Positions 22,378-32,066 of a DNA stretch of 64,000 bases are shown here, in pieces (the first letter of the stretch is position 1; each line of letters starts with the position of its first letter). The notes under the pieces are model-generated. The model had not been told where the DNA came from, made no database searches, and saw only the letters and a list, made by a program, of their open reading frames with translations. Origin of the DNA: Burkholderiaceae bacterium (lineage in GTDB: Bacteria; Pseudomonadota; Gammaproteobacteria; Burkholderiales; Burkholderiaceae_C); contig JACKLI010000001.1 in NCBI GenBank assembly GCA_024235995.1, positions 1,054,001-1,118,000 of the forward strand. Reading direction: 5' to 3'. A program made the position numbers and the translations under genes.

Positions 22378-22793
22378 CCCAGTTGCACGGGCACGCCGTC
22401 GCGGTTGAAGGGCAGGTAGGCGCCGAAGGTGCCGGCCTTGACGGCGTCGACCATGCGCTGCAGCGCGCGGTCGATGTCGCCCTCCGACGGCGTTTGGCCC
22501 GGCGTGCCGGCCAGCGCGGCGGCAAACACCAGGCGCCAGGGTTGCTGCGGATTTTCGAACTGCTGCGATTCGCGCCGCAGCGCGTCGAAGGAGGCCAGCT
22601 CCTCGGGCGGCTTGTCCACGCACATCAGCGGCACCAGCGCGCCGCCCTCGCCCTGGGCAAAGCGCGCGCGCTGCTCGGGTGTGGCGTCCGCAGGCAGTTC
22701 GGCGCCGGCGAACACCAGCAGCAGGCGCTCGCGGCGTTCGTGCGCGGCGCGCAGCAGGTCGTCGAAACAGGTGATTTCGGTGTTCAGGCCCAT
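22371..22793 (-). CDS. Conserved small protein at the end of the nar locus, function unknown
   Basis: 140 residues, soluble, no signal peptide. Begins MGLNTEITCFDDLLRAAHER; LLLVFAGAELPADATPEQRA and VPLMCVDKPPEELASFDAL are its most regular segments; ends YLPFNRDGVPVQLGQ. I recall similar proteins beside nar genes in related bacteria under an unsupported 'ribonucleotide reductase' name; nothing here supports that activity. It lies 37 bp after the PpiC gene, same strand, so probably the last gene of the nar transcript. Confidence 0.7.
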   Translation of the reverse strand: MGLNTEITCFDDLLRAAHERRERLLLVFAGAELPADATPEQRARFAQGEGGALVPLMCVDKPPEELASFDALRRESQQFENPQQPWRLVFAAALAGTPGQTPSEGDIDRALQRMVDAVKAGTFGAYLPFNRDGVPVQLGQ

Positions 22794-22830
22794 TGGTTTT
22801 CCAGGATCATGCGGTCGCCAGAGCGCCCGC

Positions 22831-23673
22831 TTATTGCACCAGCGGCGTGTCGGCGGCGTCCAGTTGCACGCCCTCGACCTCGGCCGCGCCCGCCAGCAGC
22901 TGCAGGTACTGGCGCAGGGCGTTGACCCAGGTCTGCTGGCGCAGCAGCAGCGCCGCCGAGGCCTGCACGTCTTCGAACGGCAGCACCTGGCCGGGCTGGC
23001 GCTCGCACACCTCCACCACGTGCAAGCCGAAGCGGCTGTGCACCAGGCGCGAGAGCACGCCGACCTCGGCCTTGCCGAAGATGTCGCGGGCAAATTCGGG
23101 CGCGCAGTCGGCCTGGCTCAGCCAGCCCAGCTCGCCACCCTGCTGGCCGCTGGGGCAGTTGGACCATTGGCGCGCGGCCTCGGCAAAGCGCGCGCCGCCA
23201 TCGTCGGCGCAGCGCAGGTCCAGCAGCACGGCCTCGGCGCGCTGGCGCAGCAGCTTCACGTCGACGCCCGGGGTGACGGCAAACAGCACGTGGCGCAGGC
23301 GCAGGCGTTCGCCTTCGCCGCCCAGCGTGGGGTGGGCGGCGTGGTAGCGGCGGCAGGCCTCTTCGGTGGGTTCGGGCACCTGCAGCGCGCGCTCCAGCAG
23401 TTGCTCGATGGCCTGCGTGGCGGCCTCGCTGGTGGCACCGTCCAGGCCGGGCGTGTCGTCCGGCGACAGCAGGCCCTCCTGCTGCGCCTGCTGGCGCAGC
23501 AGCTCGGTGCAGGCGCGCTGGCGCAGCAGATCGGCCGGCAGCTGCTCGCCGGGCGCGTGCAGCGCCACGCCGTTGATGCGCGCGATCGGGACGATGGGGG
23601 TGTCCACGGCGGGGGCGGCGCTGTCGCTGCCGCCGCAGCCGCAGGTGGGCGATCCGCAGGTGGAGGTGGTCAT
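22831..23673 (-). CDS. PpiC-type peptidyl-prolyl isomerase linked to nitrate reductase
   Basis: 280 residues. N-terminal Cys-rich tag (CGSPTCGCGG), no signal peptide. A helical region then the parvulin domain at about 120-225: RLRLRHVLFAVTP, ARFAEAARQWSNCPSGQQGG, ELGWLSQADCAPEFARDIF and LVHSRFGLHVVEVCERQPGQ. The layout resembles NifM, the isomerase needed for nitrogenase Fe protein maturation. By analogy it may help fold NarGH, which is inference from operon position (122 bp downstream of narI). Confidence 0.85.
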   Translation of the reverse strand: MTTSTCGSPTCGCGGSDSAAPAVDTPIVPIARINGVALHAPGEQLPADLLRQRACTELLRQQAQQEGLLSPDDTPGLDGATSEAATQAIEQLLERALQVPEPTEEACRRYHAAHPTLGGEGERLRLRHVLFAVTPGVDVKLLRQRAEAVLLDLRCADDGGARFAEAARQWSNCPSGQQGGELGWLSQADCAPEFARDIFGKAEVGVLSRLVHSRFGLHVVEVCERQPGQVLPFEDVQASAALLLRQQTWVNALRQYLQLLAGAAEVEGVQLDAADTPLVQ

Positions 23674-23774
23674 GGCGGTGGTCCTGGAAAGGGTGGCGGG
23701 GCGGCCCGGTGGTGGCTGTATCCCCCGCCATTGCGGGGGTTTCAGGTCAAATCGGGCTCTGGCCGGCTTGCATC

Positions 23775-23803
23775 AAGCGCAAGAAGCTATTGTTTTCAGA
23801 GCG
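23775..23803 (+). repeat. Short AT-rich dispersed repeat, copy 3
   Basis: AAGCGCAAGAAGCTATTGTT then TTCAGAGCG. It overlaps the narI stop codon on the other strand and shares GCGCAAGAAGCTAT with copies 1 and 6. Confidence 0.6.
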
Positions 23804-24524
23804 AACGGCGCGGCTGGTTGTGTCCCGCTGGCAGGTTCAGGCGGCGGGCGCGCACCAGCTGGTAGGGGCGCAGGATGTAGGCCAGCGTGCCGAAGCCGCT
23901 CCAGATGTGGACCAGGCGGGTGAACGGGAAGATCAGGAACACCGTCATGCCCAGGAACAGGTGGGCCTTGAAGACCGGGCTGATGCCGGCCAGCATGTCG
24001 ACGGCGTCGGCGCGGAAGGTGACGATGCGCTGGCCCCATTCGGCCAGACGGATCATGACCGAGCCGTCCAGGTGCTGGCCCGACAGCGGGATGGTGGCCA
24101 GGCCCAGCGCCAGCTGCACCCAGAAGATCCACAGCAGGGCGATGTCGCTGGTCTTGCTGGTGGCGCGGATGCGCGCGTCCGACAGGCGGCGGTGCAGCAG
24201 CAGCGTGACGCCGATGAAGCCCAGCAGGCCGGCGATGCCGCCCGAGACCATGGCCAGCACCTGCTTGTGGCCGGCGCTGATGAAGGGCTCGTACACCGCG
24301 TGCGGCGTCAGCATGCCGACGAAGTGGCCGAAGAACAGGAACAGCACGCCGATGTGGAACAGGTTGCTGGCCCAGCGCAGGCTGCCGGTGCGCAGCAGCT
24401 GCGAGGAGTCGCTCTTCCAGGTGTACTGGTCGCGGTCGAAGCGCACCCAGCTGCCGATGAAGAACACGGCCAGGCAGATGTAGGGGTACAGGCCGAACAG
24501 GAAGTGGTCGATCCAGGCGCTCAT
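23796..24524 (-). CDS. narI: Respiratory nitrate reductase gamma subunit NarI (cytochrome b)
   Basis: 242 residues. Five-helix membrane anchor that takes electrons from quinol and passes them to NarH. Four haem-ligand histidines fall where expected: H57 and H67 in NLFHIGVLFLFFGHFVGM, H188 and H206 in KAHLFLGMTVFLIFPFTRLV-HIW. Slightly longer than E. coli NarI (225) owing to its C-terminal tail. Starts four bases inside the narJ end, translationally coupled. Its stop codon lies in an AT-rich dispersed repeat. Confidence 0.97.
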   Translation of the reverse strand: MSAWIDHFLFGLYPYICLAVFFIGSWVRFDRDQYTWKSDSSQLLRTGSLRWASNLFHIGVLFLFFGHFVGMLTPHAVYEPFISAGHKQVLAMVSGGIAGLLGFIGVTLLLHRRLSDARIRATSKTSDIALLWIFWVQLALGLATIPLSGQHLDGSVMIRLAEWGQRIVTFRADAVDMLAGISPVFKAHLFLGMTVFLIFPFTRLVHIWSGFGTLAYILRPYQLVRARRLNLPAGHNQPRRSL

Positions 24525-25222
24525 GGCGAGACTCCTTGGGAAGAAGAGGCGGAACGTGCCTTGCGCACGAAATGAACGGTTTGGGGCTGGCCGGGGCGGT
24601 TCTGCCCGCGCGTGGCGCAGCCGTCGAAGGCCTCGGGTTCGGCCCAGGCTTCGTCCAGTTCGGGCTCGGGCGCGATGGCCACGGCCTGGGCTTTTTCGCC
24701 GGCGGCCTCGAGCACGGCGGCGACCACGCTGGCGTAGGGGCTGTCCTTGGCCTGCAGCGCGCTGAACAGGGCGCCCAGCACATGCGCCATCTCGGCCAGA
24801 AACTCGCGCGCCACCGCGGGCGGCTGGGTGGAGGCGAACTCCAGCACCACGCCCAGGTGGTCGGGCAGCTCGGTCGTGTCCAGGCGCAGGCCGGCTTTCT
24901 CGTAGGTCTGCGTCAAATCGATCAGCGCCGGGCCGCGCTCGCGCGAGTCGCCGTGGATGTGCTCGAACAGGTGCAGCGAGGTGCGGCGGCCGCGGTCGAA
25001 GGTTTCGACGTAGCGCTCCTCGGCCTCGTACGGGTCCATCGCGCCGAGCTGCTGCGCCAGGGCCTGCAGCTCGGCCACGCGGGCCGCGGGCAAGGTCTGC
25101 TCGGCCTGCAGGGCGTCGATCAGCGCCGGCAGCTGTGCGCGCAATTCGGCGTCGGGGTAGGCCAGCAGGCGCGCCAGCGCGCGCAGCGTCAGGCGCATGC
25201 TCTCGGGAGGTTTGTTGAACAT
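24521..25222 (-). CDS. narJ: Nitrate reductase assembly chaperone NarJ
   Basis: 233 residues. Dedicated TorD-like chaperone that binds the NarG N-terminus and gates Mo-cofactor insertion; not part of the final enzyme. Typical features: LRALARLLAYPDAELRAQLP, YVETFDRGRRTSLHLFEHIH, GDSRERGPALIDL and PDHLGVVLEFAS. The C-terminal tail is Ala/Glu-rich and low in complexity. 11 bp from narH and overlapping narI. Confidence 0.96.
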   Translation of the reverse strand: MFNKPPESMRLTLRALARLLAYPDAELRAQLPALIDALQAEQTLPAARVAELQALAQQLGAMDPYEAEERYVETFDRGRRTSLHLFEHIHGDSRERGPALIDLTQTYEKAGLRLDTTELPDHLGVVLEFASTQPPAVAREFLAEMAHVLGALFSALQAKDSPYASVVAAVLEAAGEKAQAVAIAPEPELDEAWAEPEAFDGCATRGQNRPGQPQTVHFVRKARSASSSQGVSP

Positions 25223-25233
25223 GGGCGAGCTCC

Positions 25234-26757
25234 TCAGACCACGGCCTTGACGGGGATGGTGCGCTTCTTCTTGCTGCCGAAGATGCTGATGGGCGTGGCG
25301 CCGTCGGAGCAGCCGTTGCCGAACGAGAAGCCGCAGCCGCCGCGCACGTCGAAGGCGTTCTCGGCGTATTCGCGGTGGGTGGACGGGATCACGAAGCGGT
25401 CCTCGTAGTTGGCGATCGCCATCACCTGGTACATGTCCTGCACGTCATGCGCCGTCAGGCCGACCTGCTGCAGCACCGCCATGTTCTGCACCTTGTCCAC
25501 GTGCACGCCGCGCTGGTAGGCGCGCATGGCCAGCATGCGCTCGAGCGCGCGCACCACCGGGCCGGTGTCGCCGGCGGTGAGCAGGTTGGCCAGGTACTGC
25601 ACGGGGATGCGCAGTTGCGACACGTCGGGGATCTCGCCGTTGATGCCCAGCTGGCCGGCGTTGGCCGCCGAGGTGATGGGCGACAGCGGCGGCACGTACC
25701 AGACCATGGGCAGGGTGCGGTATTCGGGGTGCAGCGGCAGGGCCACCTTCCAGTCCACGGCCATTTTGTAGACCGGGCTGTTCTTGGCGGCCTCGAGCCA
25801 GTTGTCGGCAATGCCGTCGAGCCGGGCCTGGCGGATCACCTCGGGGTCGTGCGGGTCGAGGAAGATGTCCAGCTGCGCCTGGTACAGGTCGCGGTCGCGC
25901 TCCACGCTGGCCGCTTCCTGGATGCGGTCGGCGTCGTACAGCAGCACGCCCAGGTAGCGGATGCGGCCCACGCAGGTCTCGGAGCACACGGTAGGCTGGC
26001 CGGCCTCGATGCGGGGATAGCAGAACAGGCATTTTTCGGCCTTGCCGGTCTGCCAGTTGTAGTAGATCTTCTTGTACGGGCAGCCCGACACGCACATGCG
26101 CCAGCCGCGGCACTTGTCCTGGTCGATCAGCACGATGCCGTCTTCCTCGCGCTTGTAGATCGAGCCCGAGGGGCACGAGGCCACGCAGGCCGGGTTCAGG
26201 CAGTGCTCGCACAGGCGCGGCAGGTACATCATGAAGGTGTTTTCGAACTGGCCGTACATGTCCTTCTGGACCTGCTCGAAGTTGACATCCTTGCTGCGCT
26301 TGGAAAATTCACCGCCCAGGATTTCCTCCCAGTTGGGGCCCCATTCGATCTTCTCCATGCGCTGGCCGGTGATCAGGCTGCGCGGGCGCGCGGTGGGCGC
26401 GGCCTTCATCTCGGGCGCCGACTGCAAATGGTCGTAGTCGAAGGTGAAGGGCTCGTAGTAGTCGTCGATCTGCGGCAGGTTCGGGTTGGCGAAGATGCGC
26501 ATCAGCAGCTTCCACTTGCCGCCCTGGCGCGGCGTGATGGAGCCGTCGGCGTGGCGCGTCCAGCCGCCGTTCCACTTGTCCTGGTTTTCCCACTCCTTGG
26601 GGTAGCCGATGCCGGGCTTGGTCTCGACGTTGTTGAACCAGGCGTATTCGACGCCCGGGCGGCTGGTCCAGACGTTCTTGCAGGTGACCGAGCAGGTGTG
26701 GCAGCCGATGCACTTGTCCAGGTTCAGCACCATGCCGATTTGCGCGCGTATTTTCAT
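25234..26757 (-). CDS. narH: Respiratory nitrate reductase beta subunit NarH (Fe-S)
   Basis: 507 residues (E. coli 512). Carries four Fe-S clusters in a wire between NarI and NarG. First Cys group C16-C19-C22-C26 in KCIGCHTCSVTCKNVW. Others in CEHCLNPACVASCPSGS, CRGWRMCVSGCPYKK (the Trp marks the 3Fe-4S site) and EKCLFCYPRIEAGQPTVCSE. All look intact. 18 bp after narG. Confidence 0.98.
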   Translation of the reverse strand: MKIRAQIGMVLNLDKCIGCHTCSVTCKNVWTSRPGVEYAWFNNVETKPGIGYPKEWENQDKWNGGWTRHADGSITPRQGGKWKLLMRIFANPNLPQIDDYYEPFTFDYDHLQSAPEMKAAPTARPRSLITGQRMEKIEWGPNWEEILGGEFSKRSKDVNFEQVQKDMYGQFENTFMMYLPRLCEHCLNPACVASCPSGSIYKREEDGIVLIDQDKCRGWRMCVSGCPYKKIYYNWQTGKAEKCLFCYPRIEAGQPTVCSETCVGRIRYLGVLLYDADRIQEAASVERDRDLYQAQLDIFLDPHDPEVIRQARLDGIADNWLEAAKNSPVYKMAVDWKVALPLHPEYRTLPMVWYVPPLSPITSAANAGQLGINGEIPDVSQLRIPVQYLANLLTAGDTGPVVRALERMLAMRAYQRGVHVDKVQNMAVLQQVGLTAHDVQDMYQVMAIANYEDRFVIPSTHREYAENAFDVRGGCGFSFGNGCSDGATPISIFGSKKKRTIPVKAVV

Positions 26758-26775
26758 CGTGTCTCTCCTTCTCGT

Positions 26776-29700
26776 TCAGGCATGGGCAGTAGCGGTGTCT
26801 ACGGGCTGGTCCATCCAGTCCACGTGGCGCATCTTGCGCACCAGCACGAACTCGTCGCGGTTGGTGCCGATGGTGCCGTAGTAGTTGAAGCCGTAGCTGT
26901 ACTGCGCGTAGCCGCCGATCATGTGCGTGGGCTTGAGCACGATGCGCGTGACCGAGTTGTGGATGCCGCCGCGCGTGCCCGTGATCTCCGAGCCCGGGGT
27001 GTTGATGATCTTCTCCTGCGCGTGGTACATCATCACCATGCCGGGCTTGACGCGCTGGCTGACCACCGCGCGCGCCGCGATGGCGCCGTTGGCGTTGAAC
27101 AGCTCGACCCAGTCGTTATCGGCGATGCCGCCGCGCTTGGCGTCGTCCTCGCTGAGCCAGATCACCGGGCCGCCGCGGTTGAGCGTGAGCATGTGCAGGT
27201 TGTCGCTGTACGTGCTGTGGATACCCCACTTCTGGTGCGGGGTGATGAAGTTCAGTGCAATCTCGGGGTTGCCGTTGGGCTTTTTGCCCTCGACTTCGTG
27301 CAGCGCCTTCAGGTGCACCGGCGGGCGGTAGCTCACGAAGCCCTCGCCGAAGTCGCGCATCCAGGGGTGGTCCTGGTAGAACTGCTGGCGCCCGGTGAGG
27401 GTGCGCCATGGGATCAGCTCATGCACGTTGGTGTAGCCGGCGTTGTAGCTGACCTTCTCGCTTTCCAGCCCGCTCCAGGTGGGCGAGGAGATGATCTTGC
27501 GCGGCTGCGCCTGGATGTCGCGAAAGCGGATCTTCTCGTCCTCGCGGTGCAGCGCCAGGTGCACGTGCTCGCGCCCGGTCTGCTTGCCCAGCGCCTCCCA
27601 GGCCTTGCAGGCCACGTGGCCGTTGGTCTCGGGCGCCAGCATCATCACCGTCTCGGTAGCGTCGATGTCGCTGACGATGCGCGGGCGGCCCTGCGTGGCG
27701 CCTTCCTCGCGCACGCGGCCGTTCAGGTCGCCCAGCTGCGCCACCTCGGTCTCGGTGTTCCAGGCGATGCCCTTGCCGCCGTTGCCTACCTTGTCCATCA
27801 ACGGCCCCAGGGCCGTGAAGCGCTTGTAGGTGTTGGGGTAGTCGCGCTCCACCACGGTGACCTGCGGCGCGCTCACGCCGGGGATCAGGTTGATCTCGCC
27901 GCTCTTCCAGTCCTTGACGCCGTAGGGCTGGGCCAGCTCGGCGGGGGTGTCGTGCATGATGGGGGTGAGCACCACCTCTTTCTCGACGCCCAGGTGGCCT
28001 TCGCAGACCTCGCTGAAGGCCTTGGCGAAGCCCTTGTAGATCTCCCAGTCGCTGCGCGACTGCCAGGCCGGGTCCACCGCCGCCGACAGCGGGTGGATGA
28101 AGGGGTGCATGTCGCTGGTGTTGAGGTCGTTCTTCTCGTACCAGGTGGCGGTGGGCAGCACGATGTCGGAGTACAGGCAGGTGGTGCTCATGCGGAAGTC
28201 CAGCGTGACCAGCAGGTCCAGCTTGCCTTCGGGCGCGTTGGCGTGCCACTTCACCTCCTGCGGCTTGGCATCCTGCGGGCCCAGGTCCTTGCCCTGCACG
28301 CCGTTGCTGGTGCCCAGCAGGTGCTTGAGGAAGTATTCGTGCCCCTTGCCCGAGCTGCCCAGCAGGTTGGAGCGCCACACGAACATGTTGCGCGGCCAGT
28401 TCAGCGGGTTGTCCGGGTCCTCGCAGCTCAGGGTGAGCGCGCCGTTCTTGAGCGACTGCACCACGTAGTCCTTGGGGTCCATGCCCTTGGCCTGCGCGTC
28501 CTTCACCACCTGCAGCGGGTTGGTCTGCAGCTGCGGCGCGCTGGGCAGCCAGCCCATGCGCTCGGAGCGCACGTTGAAGTCGATCATCGAGCCTTGATAA
28601 GCCTTCTTGTCGGCCAGCGGCGAGAGCACTTCCTCGACACCCAGCTTCTCGTAGCGCCACTGGTCGGTGTGGGCGTAGAAGAAGCTGGTGCTGTTCTGCT
28701 GGCGCGGCGGGCGGATCCAGTCGAGCGCAAAGGCCAGCGCCGTCCAGCCGGTCTGCGGGCGCAGCTTTTCCTGGCCCACGTAGTGCGACCAGCCGCCACC
28801 CGACTGGCCGATGCAGCCGCACATCATCAGCATGTTGATGATGCCGCGGTAGTTCATGTCGCAGTGGTACCAGTGGTTCATGGCCGCGCCGATGATGACC
28901 ATGGAGCGGCCCTGGGTCTTGTCGGCGTTGTCGGCGAACTGGCGCGCCACGGCGATCACCTGGTCGCGCGGCACGCCGGTGATGCGCTCCTGCCAGGCCG
29001 GGGTGTAGGGGGTGTTGGCGTCGTAGCCGCCGTCCTGCGGCTCGCCGGGCAGGCCGCGCGGCACGCCGTAGCTGGCCACCTGCAGGTCGAACACCGTGGC
29101 CACGGCCACGCGGCCCTGCGCGCCCTCGCCGTTCAGATCGAGGTGGGTGACGGGCACGCGGCGCACCAGCACGTCGCCGCCCTGGTCGTTGGCGTGGAAG
29201 TTCGGCGTGTCGATGCCGCCGAAGTAGGGGAAGGCCACGTCGGCCACCTCGTGCGCCTGGGCGCCGTCCTCCAGCACCGAAAGCTTGAGCTTGACGTCGC
29301 TGCCGCCCTGGGCTTCCTTGGATTCCAGGTTCCACAGGCCCTGGTCGGGGCGGCCTTCCTTGCCCCAGCGAAAGCCGATGGAGCCGTTGGGCAGCGCCAC
29401 CTTGCCATCCACGTCGTAGGCGACGGTCTTCCAGTCGGGGTGGTTGGCCTGGCCGAGCTGGCCGGCGAAGTCGCTGGCGCGCACGTAGCGGTCGGGCACC
29501 ATGGCGCTGCGGCCGTCGGGCAGCTGTTTCTCTTTCAGCACCACCAGCAGCGGCAGGTCGGTGTAGCGGCGCGCGTAGTCGTCGAAGTAGGCCGAGCGCT
29601 TGTCGAAGTAAAACTCTTTCAGGATCACGTGGCCCATGGCCATGGCCACGGCCGCGTCGGTGCCCTGCTTGGGGTGCAGCCACAGGTCGGCCAGCTTGGC

Positions 29701-30564
29701 GACCTCGGAGTAGTCGGGCGTGACGGAGACGATCTTGGCGCCCTTGTAGCGCACCTCGGTGAAGAAGTGCGCGTCCGGCGTGCGCGTCTGCGGCACGTTG
29801 GAGCCCCAGGCGATGATGAAGTTGGAGTTGTACCAGTCGGCGCTCTCGGGCACGTCGGTCTGCTCGCCCCACACCTGCGGGCTGGACGGCGGCAGGTCGC
29901 AGTACCAGTCGTAGAAGCTCATCGGCACGCCGCCGATCAAATTCAGATAGCGGCTGCCGGCGGCGTACGAAATCATGGACATGGCCGGGATCGGCGAGAA
30001 GCCGATGATGCGGTCCGGCCCGTGCTGCTTGATGGTGTAGACGTTGGCCGCGGCGATCAGCTGGTTGACCTCGTCCCAGCTGCTGCGCACGAAGCCGCCC
30101 AGGCCGCGCTGCTTTTGCCATTCGCGGCGCGCGTCCTGGTTCTCGACGATGGCGGCCCAGGCGTCCACCGGGCTCTTGGCCACGGCCAGCGCGGCCCGCC
30201 AATGCTTGAGCAGGCGCCCGCGCACCAGCGGGTACTTGACGCGGTTGGCGCTGTACAGGTACCAGCTGTAGCTGGCACCGCGCGCGCAGCCGCGCGGCTC
30301 GTGGTTGGGCAGGTCGGGCCGCGTGCGCGGGTAGTCGGTCTGTTGGGTTTCCCAGGTGACGATGCCGCCCTTGACGTAGATCTTCCACGAGCACGAGCCG
30401 GTGCAGTTCACGCCGTGGGTGGAGCGCACGATCTTGTCGTGCGCCCAGCGGTCGCGGTAGGCGTCTTCCCAGGTGCGGTCTTCGCCGTTGGTCTGGCCAT
30501 GGCCCTGTGAGAAGGTTTCGCGTGGCTGCGCGAAATACGAGAGGCGGTCGAGGAAGTGACTCAT
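26776..30564 (-). CDS. narG: Respiratory nitrate reductase alpha subunit NarG (Mo-bisMGD)
   Basis: 1262 residues (E. coli 1247). Reduces nitrate to nitrite on the cytoplasmic side. FS0 cluster ligands H50, C54, C58 in THGVNCTGSCSW and C93 in RGCARGAS; Mo ligand D223 in YDWYCDLPPSSPQVW. The N-terminus lacks a full twin-Arg signal, as in cytoplasm-facing NarG. Full-length, no frameshift seen. First gene of narGHJI, 37 bp downstream of narK2. The antisense frame is open for 1711 codons, a GC-bias artefact. Confidence 0.98.
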   Translation of the reverse strand: MSHFLDRLSYFAQPRETFSQGHGQTNGEDRTWEDAYRDRWAHDKIVRSTHGVNCTGSCSWKIYVKGGIVTWETQQTDYPRTRPDLPNHEPRGCARGASYSWYLYSANRVKYPLVRGRLLKHWRAALAVAKSPVDAWAAIVENQDARREWQKQRGLGGFVRSSWDEVNQLIAAANVYTIKQHGPDRIIGFSPIPAMSMISYAAGSRYLNLIGGVPMSFYDWYCDLPPSSPQVWGEQTDVPESADWYNSNFIIAWGSNVPQTRTPDAHFFTEVRYKGAKIVSVTPDYSEVAKLADLWLHPKQGTDAAVAMAMGHVILKEFYFDKRSAYFDDYARRYTDLPLLVVLKEKQLPDGRSAMVPDRYVRASDFAGQLGQANHPDWKTVAYDVDGKVALPNGSIGFRWGKEGRPDQGLWNLESKEAQGGSDVKLKLSVLEDGAQAHEVADVAFPYFGGIDTPNFHANDQGGDVLVRRVPVTHLDLNGEGAQGRVAVATVFDLQVASYGVPRGLPGEPQDGGYDANTPYTPAWQERITGVPRDQVIAVARQFADNADKTQGRSMVIIGAAMNHWYHCDMNYRGIINMLMMCGCIGQSGGGWSHYVGQEKLRPQTGWTALAFALDWIRPPRQQNSTSFFYAHTDQWRYEKLGVEEVLSPLADKKAYQGSMIDFNVRSERMGWLPSAPQLQTNPLQVVKDAQAKGMDPKDYVVQSLKNGALTLSCEDPDNPLNWPRNMFVWRSNLLGSSGKGHEYFLKHLLGTSNGVQGKDLGPQDAKPQEVKWHANAPEGKLDLLVTLDFRMSTTCLYSDIVLPTATWYEKNDLNTSDMHPFIHPLSAAVDPAWQSRSDWEIYKGFAKAFSEVCEGHLGVEKEVVLTPIMHDTPAELAQPYGVKDWKSGEINLIPGVSAPQVTVVERDYPNTYKRFTALGPLMDKVGNGGKGIAWNTETEVAQLGDLNGRVREEGATQGRPRIVSDIDATETVMMLAPETNGHVACKAWEALGKQTGREHVHLALHREDEKIRFRDIQAQPRKIISSPTWSGLESEKVSYNAGYTNVHELIPWRTLTGRQQFYQDHPWMRDFGEGFVSYRPPVHLKALHEVEGKKPNGNPEIALNFITPHQKWGIHSTYSDNLHMLTLNRGGPVIWLSEDDAKRGGIADNDWVELFNANGAIAARAVVSQRVKPGMVMMYHAQEKIINTPGSEITGTRGGIHNSVTRIVLKPTHMIGGYAQYSYGFNYYGTIGTNRDEFVLVRKMRHVDWMDQPVDTATAHA

Positions 30565-30601
30565 CGGGGGTTGCTCCTAGGAAATCGTTGTCGAGGCGCG
30601 G

Positions 30602-32047
30602 TCAGCAGGGCATCTCGGCGTTCTTGCGTGCGTAATACCACCATGTGATGAGTACGCACAATGCGTAGAAAACCGTAAAGATCCACAGCGCCAGCTCGGG
30701 GCCGCCGGTGGCGGTGATGGAGCTGCCGTAGCTCTTGGGAATGAAAAAGCCCCCGTAGGCGCCCAGGGCGCCGGCAAAGCCGACGGCGGCGGCGCCTTCG
30801 GTGTTGCCTTCCTTGATGGCCTGCACGCGCGCCGCTTCGTCGTTGCCGCGCAGCGCGTGCAGCTTCTGGTTGAGGAAGATCACCGGGATCATGCGGAAAG
30901 TCGAGCCGTTGCCGATGCCGGTGGTGCAAAACAGAATGAGGAACATCACGAAGAAGCCGGCGAAGCTGCCCTCGGCCGGCCCGAAGGGCAGGGCGTAGGC
31001 GCTCAGGCCCTTGGGAAGGAAGTACAGCACGCCCAGCACGGCCAGCGCCATGACGACGAAGTTCCAGAAGGTGACCACGCCGCCGCCGATCTTGTCGGCC
31101 AGCCAGCCGCCGAAGGGCCGCGTGAGCGCGCCCACCAGGGGTCCCAGCCAGGCGTAGGCCAGCGGGTTGATGCCGGGAAACAGCGCCTTCATCAGCAGCG
31201 GAAAGCCGGCGGCAAAGCCGATGAAGGAGCCGAAGGTGCCCAGGTACAGCCAGCACATGATCCAGTTGTGCTTGGCGCGGAAGATGGCGGCCTGTGCGGC
31301 GAAGCTGGCCTTGGCGTCGGCGATGTCGTTCATGCCGAACCAGGCGGCGATGGAGGCAATGGCGATCCATGGCACCCAGATGAAGGCGGCGTTCTGCGCC
31401 CAGACGTGCTGGGGCTCGCCGTTTCTCAGGATGACCTGGGAGTCGCCGCCGAAGACGCCGAAGATGCCCAGCGTGATCACCAGCGGGCTGAGGAACTGCA
31501 CCACCGACACGCCCAGGTTGCCCAGGCCGGCGTTGACGCCCAGGGCCGAGCCCTTGCGCTCCTTGGGAAAGAAGAAGCTGATGTTGGCCATGCTGGAGCT
31601 GAAGTTGCCCCCGCCCAGGCCGCACAGCAGCGCCAGCACCAGCATGGTGGGGTAGCCGGTGGTGTTGTCCTGCACCGCCATGCCGATGCCGATGGCCGGG
31701 ATCAGCAGCGAGGCGGTGGACAGCGCCGTCCAGCGCCGCCCGCCGAACACCGGGATCATGAAGGAATAGAAGATGCGCAGCGTGGCGCCCGACAGCGCGG
31801 GCGCCGCCGCCAGCCAGAACAGCTGGTTGGTGGAGTACTTGAAGCCCAGCGCCGGCAGGTTGACGGCGACCACGCTCCAGACCTGCCAGATGGCGAAGGC
31901 CAGGAACAGCGCGGGCACCGAGATCCACAGGTTGAGCTTGGCGACGGCCTCGCCCTCGCGCTCCCAGAAGGACTTGTCTTCCGGGGTCCAGAGCGTGAGC
32001 AGCCGGCCTTTCTGGGCGCTGCCTTGCGAAACGGCGTTGGGGGACAT
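30602..32047 (-). CDS. narK2: Nitrate/nitrite transporter NarK2 (MFS)
   Basis: 481 residues, 12 helices. The nitrate signatures NAGLGNLGVSVVQFLSPLVI and GFAGALGAYGGFFIPKSYGS (NS motifs) and helix-2/3 GGRRWTALSTASLL are present. The second copy of a narK1-narK2 pair; type II NarK proteins exchange nitrate for nitrite, inferred from the N-terminal cytoplasmic extension and pair order. It lies directly upstream of narG and 19 bp after narK1. Confidence 0.93.
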   Translation of the reverse strand: MSPNAVSQGSAQKGRLLTLWTPEDKSFWEREGEAVAKLNLWISVPALFLAFAIWQVWSVVAVNLPALGFKYSTNQLFWLAAAPALSGATLRIFYSFMIPVFGGRRWTALSTASLLIPAIGIGMAVQDNTTGYPTMLVLALLCGLGGGNFSSSMANISFFFPKERKGSALGVNAGLGNLGVSVVQFLSPLVITLGIFGVFGGDSQVILRNGEPQHVWAQNAAFIWVPWIAIASIAAWFGMNDIADAKASFAAQAAIFRAKHNWIMCWLYLGTFGSFIGFAAGFPLLMKALFPGINPLAYAWLGPLVGALTRPFGGWLADKIGGGVVTFWNFVVMALAVLGVLYFLPKGLSAYALPFGPAEGSFAGFFVMFLILFCTTGIGNGSTFRMIPVIFLNQKLHALRGNDEAARVQAIKEGNTEGAAAVGFAGALGAYGGFFIPKSYGSSITATGGPELALWIFTVFYALCVLITWWYYARKNAEMPC

Positions 32048-32066
32048 GATGGGATCTCCGGTGGGA

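Noticed and set aside
25375..30510. 1711-codon plus-strand open frame opposite narG and narH
   Set aside because: Composition is Val/His/Gly/Ala-rich with no domain; it is the antisense of well-conserved nar genes and stays open because of high GC at third positions.
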